64,000 bases of DNA from Rhodeus uyekii (taxonomy: Eukaryota; Chordata; Actinopteri; Cypriniformes; Acheilognathidae). Positions 50,843 to 64,000 of this stretch are shown here, one piece after another. Position 1 is the first letter of the stretch. Each line of letters opens with the position of its first letter. The translations under genes were made by a program, and so were the position numbers. The notes beneath the pieces were generated by a model. That model was given only the letters and a program-made list of their open reading frames with translations, did no database searches and had not been told where the DNA came from. The stretch covers positions 1,785,501 through 1,849,500 of the forward strand of contig JAWRVZ010000135.1 of the NCBI GenBank assembly GCA_037043235.1, given 5' to 3'.

Positions 50843-51084
50843 GGAGGTGGATGCCTGCTGTTTGGGAGTACAGTTGTGTAAGACAGTTCTGGCAGGTAAT
50901 TATGCTGAACCACTTTGACGACAGACTTTGCTTAGGCATTTCAGATGCTGTGCAACAAGATTGGTCTGCTGGTTGGTCCAGTTATGCCATCTTAGTGTTT
51001 CCATCCAACAATTTTTTCTATTATATATATATATATATATATATCCCAAAATGCATTACAAAAATAGGTGGATGGAAACATAAC
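50350..51084. mobile_element. MITE-like element with ATGTTTCCATCCA ends
   Basis: Left end CTATGTTTCCATCCAA (50351) and right end, reverse-complemented, GTTATGTTTCCATCCACC (to about 51084) are inverted. The same motif recurs internally (GTTTCCATCC near 50997). A 286-bp hAT-type insertion and AT microsatellites (about 50801-50841 and 51022-51044) lie inside. Exact ends and target duplication were not resolved. Confidence 0.65.
50502..50787. mobile_element. Short hAT-type element nested in the MITE
   Basis: An exact 8-bp duplication CTGTAGGA flanks it (50494-50501 and 50788-50795). Ends are CAACAGCCCTTTTTTGAGCC and, on the other strand, CAGTGTTTTTCAACTAGTG, which share a CA start and T-rich core typical of hAT. 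286 bp, no coding capacity. Confidence 0.75.
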
Positions 51085-51089
51085 TGCTT

Positions 51090-53200
51090 ACCTACATTCT
51101 AAGTTTGTCAAGGTAGACTGTAAAAAATAGTTTATAGTCTGTTAACAATGCAGACAGATGACTTTAACTGTGTTGTCATATCATGCTGTTTTTTCAGCAT
51201 CTTCCAGAATGAGCACCATGTTTTTAAGATACTATCAAGTTAAAAAATGTTGCAACTTTGAAAAATTGCATGTGATCTGTTCTGCTCCGTCCAACTGTAA
51301 TGTAAAAATAGAGTTTTATGTCAATTTCTTCTTATAGCAGAAGCTTCCAAATCAACCGCTACAACATCCAGACTTCTTCCTCAATACAGCGAGTTGAGAA
51401 TTTGCATTGACAAAGATCTAATATGGACTTAGGTTCCATAATTATAATGAGTCAGAATTCCTGACAATATCTTATGTATTAATAAAATCATACAGAACAA
51501 TGTCCTTGAATTATTTCATTCTGAGATCATAGCCAAACAAACATTTTACATATTTACATACTGCACAATCGTACATCAGCAAGTGAGCTGCTTTTGCCTA
51601 ATGGTAATTTAAATTATTTTACCTCAACTCAATGTCAGACTGTCTGTTATGATCTTTATTTGATTGACATTATATGACCTGTAGAACTTGTTCATGCGTC
51701 ATCATTTACCTATCCGCTGGTTATAATGACACTTGACAAATGAGTAATGGTGTTTTAAGCGGCGATTCTGACATCCCCTGACTTATTACTTGCCTAGCTT
51801 TAAGCAGTTGCGTTTGTTATTTTATGATGAATTTTCTGCACAAAGCATTGAAGACACAAAGTTTAGAAATGGTTGTCAAGTAATATTTCAAAGAACTGAA
51901 GAAGACAAACATGACCAATGGCTTTATTTTGCGCATAATTCCTTTTGAGGTGCGAAAATTGAAAGTTTTGAAAGTTTTTTTCTGGAAAAAAGTTGGTTGT
52001 AAAATTCTTCAGAGATATTTTGGATTCATTCAGCTAGTCAGTGAATTCTTAAATGAGAATCATGATGTAAAAATAAATGAAATTGGGCTGTTCGCAAAAT
52101 GCATTTTGTCTTTTCCACTGCGCTACTTTTCCGTTGTTTTTCAACGTAAATACTTTCTAGACTATAAAAATGCGCTGCTGAAGTTAGAAGTTTAACTTTT
52201 TTAGAAAAGCGTCCCAAGCCACCACTGTTTTTTATCTTGCGTTTTTAACAGCAAAAACACGTCCTAACATAAACAACAAATTGAGTTTTTCATACAAACG
52301 TCCAATGGATAGACTTGTTTTTTTTTCATTAGGCTGTTGTTAGTGTTGAGTTTGAAGGCCCAGCTCCAGACGAGGGCTGCTCCATGGGTAGGCCAATGTT
52401 GCATTGTTGGCAGTGGCTCATTTGAATAGCCCTTTAGTATTTTCTGTGAGCAAGTCAGCGCCATTTGCATTTGTTCCAGTCACAAAGGTTTACAGGTCAA
52501 TAGAGACCAAGCTAACATGCAGAGGAACCCTCTCTCCTCTTATTCTCCTTTCTCTCCTGTCTCTCAACCTTCTTTTGCCCTTCCTTGGTTGTCATGATAA
52601 ACTCTGCCCGTCTCCCTGGGAATGTGTTTGTGCGTGTGTGCGTAGCAACCCCTCAGATGTCTGGTGAGTGATTAATTCTAAGCTGGGAATAAGACTGAAG
52701 AGAGGCCCCTGGTAGCCTTCAAGCAAACACCAACAATAATTTGATTATCACACTTGAACATGCTTATTTAGGCCGTGCATGTGTGTGTCTGTAGGTCTGC
52801 ACACTGAAGCAGAAGAACACAGAGCATACCTGATTAAATGGAGTCCATTCAGGACTGTTGTTTGTGAGCAGTTTGAATGGCTGCAGTGCTGACACATAGC
52901 TTCTTAGATGCGCGCACATAGACAGAACCAGAAGCCCCAGGTCTTCATAATTAATCCCAGAGTGAGCTCATGGCCCAATCCTCAGAGCTTTAACTCTGTA
53001 CTTTCCATATGTCACACTCCTTCATACATGCACATATACAGAGAGAGACACTTACACATGGCATTACACTGAGAAAGTTTCTCATGTGTCCTGAGCTCCT
53101 TGTTTTTTGGGAGGGTTTATGTTTTAAAGAATTACTTTTTTGTATTTGTTTATTTATTTCATAACAAGGGCCAGTTTAGTTGCATGCCTTTAGTTGAATT
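51090..53200. other. Gene-free intergenic DNA
   Basis: No recognised exon. The 94-codon open stretch at 51911-52195 has no recognisable family and AT-rich composition like its surroundings; not called as a gene. Confidence 0.5.
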
Positions 53201-53204
53201 AAAT

Positions 53205-53290
53205 AGTTAATCCAAAAAATTCATTTGGTCATTGTTTACTCACCCTAATATATTTTAACTTATTTTTCCTTTAGTTATCCTATTGAAGAA
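53205..53290 (+). repeat. Cyprinid 'TTCA.CCAAAA' repeat fragment
   Basis: TTAATCCAAAAAATTCATTT followed by TTTACTCACCCTAATAT resembles the head of the repeat seen at 31525. Confidence 0.4.
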
Positions 53291-58764
<5,474 letters not shown>

Positions 58765-59045
58765 TTATGGCATCTTCTGTGCTTGTGGTAAAATTGAATC
58801 ACATCCATAAATTCAGTTAAAATATGTTGCAGTACCGGTAAATAACATAACTTTCTTTTGATATTTCTTAGTGTAATCCATCACAACTCTTATTTCATAG
58901 TAGTTATAATTATTGTGTGATATAGTTTGAACGACATATCGACAAATACAGTGAGGGGTTAAGGTAGTTACTTTCTTTTTTATTTCATTTTTATTTGTTT
59001 GTTTTTGAGAAATAGTATTTAGAAAGTAAATAGTTTAAAATTAAA

Positions 59046-59048
<3 letters not shown>

Positions 59049-59079
<31 letters not shown>
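59049..59079. repeat. (TA)n microsatellite
   Basis: About fifteen TA units in AT-rich DNA. Confidence 0.9.
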
Positions 59080-59081
<2 letters not shown>

Positions 59082-59089
59082 TCCAGAAT

Positions 59090-61040
59090 TAACAGAGCTC
59101 TGCTTACGTTTCTGTCAATGCTTGCGGTGAGCCGTAAGGGTCATTAAGCATCTTCTAACGGCAGACAGAGGTCAAGGGAGTTAATCAGAGTTGATGGAGG
59201 GGCCCTCTGAGTGACAGTCCTAAGGGGCTCACCTCTTAATCTCTGTTTGTCTGTGTTTTAGTACTCTTTTCCTACACAAAGCAAACAGCACCCTCCCTCT
59301 CAATGGGGACCAGCCTGCTCCCAGTCTAGCACTTCTGACCTGTGGGTCGTGCCCTTTGTTCCTTTCTCTACAGAGGCTGACCTCAGATCTCACCTTTGTA
59401 ATTGAGGAGCCCTGTAGACACGTGCCCACGGGGCCCAGGAGAGACCACCACCGCTGCGATCTCACTGCTACCTCTGTGCTGCCGGAAAAGGGTGTCTGAA
59501 AATATGTAATTTCCTGTGTGTCCCAAGAAAAAAAAATTTGGCCAATCAGGGGCCAGTTGCATAAACAGAGCCGTTACGTGAAGCCGTGTCTTAAAACCAA
59601 GCATGACAAACTAGCTGTTAGCCAAACTTACTTTTTGGTATCAAATTAGACCAATCTATGTTTTTTCTTAACAGATTTCAAGAAGTTATTACTTGTGTTA
59701 TGACTTTGATGACTAACTTGTCATTAAAGTCTTAGCAGTTTCAAGTTTTAGTTTTCTGATCAATTCCCCAGTTGTTTCACTTGCTCTCATGTTGTGCAAT
59801 ATACTGCTAAATTGGCTTGAATATCCTCTACATATACACTTATCATTCAGTTCAGTTGGTCATGTTCATGTGGGGGCAGATTTTTAATTGAATATTATTT
59901 TCTCTAGACCGTTGCAGATATTAATCATTTTCAGATTGTTGCTTTTTCTCTTAAAGTGGAAGTGTAATTCTGTTGATGAATTAGGCCACAGACTAACGGA
60001 CTAAGATGATTATTTAATCTATGCCAGGCATGTCTTGCTGTCTTTAAAATTTTTTATTTTCCTTTGTGGGAGTGTCATCTCTATATTGTCTGTATTTTTC
60101 TCTCCCAGAGCACTGATGAAAAATTGTAGGTTAAAGAAGTCAGAAGATGTCATGTTATTGGTTTTTACTCATTGCCATCTCCGCAAAAGCATAATTATGG
60201 GTGGAAAATTGCAGCTCAGTGATGTGCATCTGCAACACATTCCTTCGGATGCTTTAAGTTTTTCTAGTTGATTGTGCTGGAGACCCAGATGTTAATTCAG
60301 GAGGAAAAGAAAATATAAAGGAAGCCTCCTACAGACGATTATTAAAATCTGTTATGGCGAGTGGCTTTATTTTTGTTTTTAAGTATATTTAATTATTTTA
60401 GATTGTGAATTGTGCTTCAATCTCTCATTCAGGTCTGAAATGGTTAATGTGCATTTTTCAAAATGCATTAATATATGCAGACCATTTCGTTTGTGATGCT
60501 GCATAAAAAAAGTTTTCTGTAAACTGTGTTGAATGCACATATTAAATATTTTAATTTGGAAAAAGTGACCAGTCTGCAGTGCTTTTTAACTTTGCGATAA
60601 CAGCGACCTGAAACTCGCTGCAGCCATTATCACTCTTTGGTAGCTTTAACCCCAGGACACATACATGCGTTTCAAATCGCATGAGAGTCTTTTTAAAATT
60701 ATCTCAGTGATAGTGCATTAAAGTGCTCTGAGGTTGAGCCCTGAAAAGTACCATAAAGAGTTTGTTTTGATTGGCGTTTGATCATAGTCTCTGAGCCTTG
60801 TGAAGGATGGGGCCTTACAGAACAGCTCACTGTTTGGGAGTTGGCAGCCGATCCAAAACCAAATTTGTATCCTCAAATGAACTTTAATGCAATGTACAAT
60901 ACAACACGTGCGCCAATTCCCGACTCCCCACTAGCAGCTCTTATAGTAAACAAGCAGGAAAATGATTGCCTGAGAATCAGCTAAAGAGAATGAAAAATAA
61001 AATGGAGATAATGTGGTTTAAGAAAATTTAGTTGCACATT
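59090..61040. other. Gene-free intergenic DNA
   Basis: Somewhat GC-richer at 59090-59600, otherwise AT-rich. No exon, RNA gene or repeat recognised. Confidence 0.45.
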
Positions 61041-61049
61041 TTGTCTTGT

Positions 61050-61168
61050 GAGACGCTCTTCTTTGTGATTGGCTGACAGACATGGCGCAATGTGACGTGG
61101 ACGCGTCGTACCTTGTGCCAGAGCACGACCTGTTGCCATTAGCGAATCGGACTTGAAAAATGCGAGAG
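61050..61168 (+). promoter_or_regulatory. Candidate promoter and first exon (possibly ppara 5' region)
   Basis: A compact cluster has a CCAAT-type GATTGG at about 61067, GTGACGTGG (CRE half-site) at about 61091 and CpG-rich GGACGCGTCG at about 61099. It ends in CGAGAG followed by donor GTAAGA at 61169. Such spacing fits a TATA-less promoter with a noncoding first exon. Assignment to ppara rests only on human gene order. Confidence 0.35.
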
Positions 61169-61169
61169 G

Positions 61170-62519
61170 TAAGAACTTGGAATTTGATTTAGCTGTAACG
61201 GTTTTATAAGGGTGTGACTCGGCCCAGATTTGGTGTTGAATCGAGGGTGTGGTGTGTGTGGTATGTAGGAACCAAATATGTATGTGTGTGAGAGTGTGTC
61301 TGTGTAATGAGAGGTCAGTGCCATGAGGAAGCCAGAAAGAGGAGGCCGAGAACGAGGCAGGGAAATCTGGGCGGACCGGGTGCTTTCGGTCCCTCCTCCA
61401 CGTCAGTGTGTGAGTGTGTATCTGCGTGTGACAGCCTGATGAGCAGCAGCACCCTGCAGCCATGTTCGCTGTTCGGCGAGCATGCTTTTATCAACTATTT
61501 AGTTCGCTAAACGCAGAAAAGCGGGTCGTGATATTGCACCGGTGGTCCGGGGAACACAATCAGGCACAGGCCCCACACTAGCACGTTTTGGTATGTGTTT
61601 TTGCATTCTCTTTGGGCTCGTTCACAGTGGAGAGATCATCTGTTTGAACTTGTATTTAATCGCTGTATTGATTAATCACTACAAAGTTTTGCATTTGATA
61701 ATACTGGCACACTTACACGAGCGTTCAGTAGACGCACAAAGGATTGTTGGCAAAACAACATTTTGAATCTGTTTTCTGCATCCTCACCACGGGACTGCCT
61801 CACATGCTTGATTTTGGATTCAAAAAGGGAGGTATGGCGGAGGCGCACCTTGGAAGATCGAAAACATACTATTGGTGGCGCGCTCAGCTAATTATTTCTC
61901 CACTGTGCGGATTCTCAGGTAGGCCGTGGCTGCAGTGTGTGTGTACGTGTGTGTGTGTGTGTCTATGCGAACACTGCAGATGATATCTCCGTGCAAACTG
62001 CGACAGATGTTTCACCTCCAGACCGTCTCACCCATACGCCTGTCGCTTCACAACAGTGGGAGGAGGTCCTGTAATGTTTGCAGATGTAGAAAGACACTCC
62101 GACATTTGTACACTTCACTTTTCCCAGAATCCTACAACATAGTGTGGAGTGGTTCTGTATTGCTTTCAGATTACTTGTTTAGTTGTTCAGTGGATTCAAG
62201 CCTGAGGACAACTTAAAGGATGGAACCTGGTTTTGGCAGTGGAGCGCATGCGAGCTCTGTAAATTGTTTAAATGGTTCGTAAATGGTGTGAGCGTATGTT
62301 TCTGTGCACTCTCTGGGTGAACCGGAGTCTGTGTCACGCTTCCTTCCACTCTTCAGCCCGTACTCCCTCCCTCCCTCCCTACTCGAGCTCTCGCTCACTG
62401 GCTGGAGCGATGATTCAAAAAAAAAGATTGTTCACGTACTCCACTGCCTCTCGGTTTCATCATCAACTTTTTTCCCTCCACTTCAGTTTCCCTCTCTCTT
62501 CTCCTCTAATTCCCTCCCT

Positions 62520-62567
<48 letters not shown>

Positions 62568-63750
62568 GTGCAGATAGAAATGAAAGAAAAAAAAAACTCT
62601 ACTGCTGTTTCCACAGTACAGTCCCCACCCCTTCACCCAGTATGTGCCAAAAGAAGGAGGGATTTCTACTACTTGCAGGATTTTAACCCTGTAGCACAAC
62701 CGCTTGGCTCAACCTGCTTCTCTGCCACTTCAGTTTTTCCAGCGTGTTTTTTCCACCACTTCCCTAAACCTCGTCGGCATGTTCTTCTGTGGTTTTGTTA
62801 CCTCGAGAGACTTTCATACGGTGCATTTTTCGGCAGACGGAGGTGTGTGGCATTTCTCATCCTCACCAGGGGTTAACGGATCCTTTCTCTTGCTGAGCTT
62901 TGAAAATGGCTGTATTCTCTCTGCTTGTTGCGTGTCTCGGAGAAGGGAGGTGCCTGGAGTTCTATCACTTTAGCACCACCCTCTCTCTCTCTCTCTTTCT
63001 CTATTTTGCACTCTCTCTCTCATACACACACATACAGTTCTTGTTCTCCCTCTTGCTCTTTCCCTCTCTCTGAAAGGAGAGCGGGAGGGCGGTGCGGTGC
63101 CGGAGCTTTTTCTGGGACAGGTGCCAATTCTAAACAAAAGACATAAAAAGGCAATGAGTGAGAGATGCCTCGATCGTAAGAAAGAAATATATTCCACGAT
63201 GAAGCGAAATAAGTTTTTTGGTGATCGTGCGCGGTTGTGTGCGTTTAGCTGAATAGAAATGTTTGGGAGCTAAGATTTGAAATACTTTTCTTCACTATCT
63301 CTCTCACAACACTCTCTCACTTCTCTAGCGCTCTTCAGCCACTGAAGGCATTTCAGTCATGGGGGGTGGAAAGGGGAGGGGGCTCGGTTTTCAAGCTTCT
63401 GAATTATTCATATGCCTGGACCAATGCTGCGATCGGACTGGCTGGGACATTAACATGCAGCGGACATTCTGTTTGTCTGTTTGCTAACATTCCTCATTCA
63501 AAGACTGGTTAACTGCTAGATGGGCCGACACACACGTATCTCTTAGGCTGCTATCGTGGTCAGGGCCTGGTCATTCCAGACCAGGGGGACCGTAGGCAGA
63601 CGTATCCCCACGCAGCTGGGGTTGGAGGATTGGCTTGGCCCCCCGGCCTACCTCCTTTGGTCCTTGTGCCTACTGTGGAAAGCTCACTGCCTCCTCTTTT
63701 CTCTCTCTCTTTCTCTTGCTCGCTCGCTTTCTCTCTCTCCTTCAACACAG
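61170..63750. other. CT-rich, GC-elevated noncoding stretch
   Basis: Higher GC than the preceding 20 kb, with several CpGs and pyrimidine-rich runs (about 62380, 62504-62566, 62976-63000, 63040-63075, 63697-63740). No recognised coding exon. Composition is compatible with 5' regulatory DNA of a gene to the right. Confidence 0.4.
62504..62567. repeat. (CCCT)n/(TC)n microsatellite
   Basis: CCCTCCCTCC run followed by about nineteen TC units. Confidence 0.95.
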
Positions 63751-63830
63751 GACTGGTGAAGTGAGTAGAAAAGGCCTTCAGCACTTGTCCTGGAATGTTT
63801 CTATCTACTGATGCATGTCAATATTATGGG
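63751..63830 (+). ncRNA. Candidate noncoding (5'UTR-type) exon, 80 nt
   Basis: Preceded by a long pyrimidine tract and acceptor TTCAACACAG, followed by a consensus donor GTAAGT at 63831. ATGs inside (63796, 63812) do not open with the known PPAR-alpha N-terminus, so at most this is a 5'UTR exon. Its donor is among the strongest in the right half of the window. Confidence 0.4.
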
Positions 63831-64000
63831 GTAAGTTGCGAAATTTTGTATAATATGTGGTATTTCTGAATATTTGCTTTGTTTTTCGTTTCTCATCTGT
63901 TTCTCGAATCAAATGCTTTTTATGTCTTTAGAATGTGTGCGAAATGTTTTATTTTTACGCTTTATACAGAAAACAAACATTTTACGAACGGTACGATTGC

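Noticed and set aside
51911..52195. 94-codon open frame with no repeat content
   Set aside because: AT-rich composition equal to surroundings, no splice partners and no recognisable motif.
60981..61463. 160-codon minus-strand open frame near 61 kb
   Set aside because: Composition follows a (CA)n-rich stretch, no domain or homologue recognised, and it overlaps the promoter-like segment.
62304..62876. 190-codon plus-strand open frame
   Set aside because: Long Ser/Leu run is the (TC)n repeat; remaining sequence shows no family resemblance.

Overview
The window is vertebrate nuclear DNA, most likely from a cypriniform (carp/zebrafish-type) ray-finned fish. Evidence: GT-AG introns, AT-rich noncoding DNA with many dinucleotide microsatellites, fish-type proteins, and several interspersed repeats I recognise from cyprinid genomes (a tRNA-derived SINE, Tc1-like elements, a roughly 390-bp cyprinid repeat, hAT and pogo-like non-autonomous elements). 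All gene models were built by joining exons by hand in consistent reading frame.

Layout. (1) 89-8830, plus strand: complete 13-exon gene of the DEF6/SWAP70 family, closest to DEF6 (about 610 aa). (2) 8831-11690: short intergenic stretch. (3) 11703-22184, plus strand: complete 10-exon ataxin-10 gene (about 513 aa); intron 8 is swollen by two well-delimited DNA transposons (16068-17709, hAT type with an 8-bp target duplication; 17775-18848, pogo/Tigger-like with TA duplication). (4) 22185-26125: convergent intergenic and 3'UTR DNA with a dead Tc1-like element. (5) 26126-34052, minus strand: complete four-exon wnt7b gene (353 aa), with a Tc1-like element in intron 3 that carries a second nested element. 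(6) 34.3-64 kb: almost 30 kb with no recognisable protein-coding exon. It holds the wnt7b upstream region, a CpG-rich start-like region near 44 kb, a chain of small splice-bounded segments (44.6, 45.5, 48.4 kb) that look like a noncoding transcript, and a promoter-like segment near 61.1 kb plus a spliced segment at 63.75 kb.

The order atxn10-wnt7b matches human 22q13, where MIRLET7BHG and PPARA follow WNT7B. The plus-strand noncoding signals in the right half therefore fit 5' parts of a let-7 host lncRNA and/or ppara, but no let-7 hairpin and no ppara coding exon lies inside the window. A DEF6 relative beside this block is notable: human DEF6 sits beside PPARD, a paralogue of PPARA.

The three genes are not a functional operon: DEF6 is a PH-domain regulator of Rho GTPases in immune cells, ataxin-10 an armadillo-type neuronal/ciliary protein, Wnt7b a secreted lipid-modified signal. 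I found no wholly new biological system. The best leads are the paralogon signal, the exon-tail duplication in def6, nested transposons and the unannotated spliced RNA candidate.
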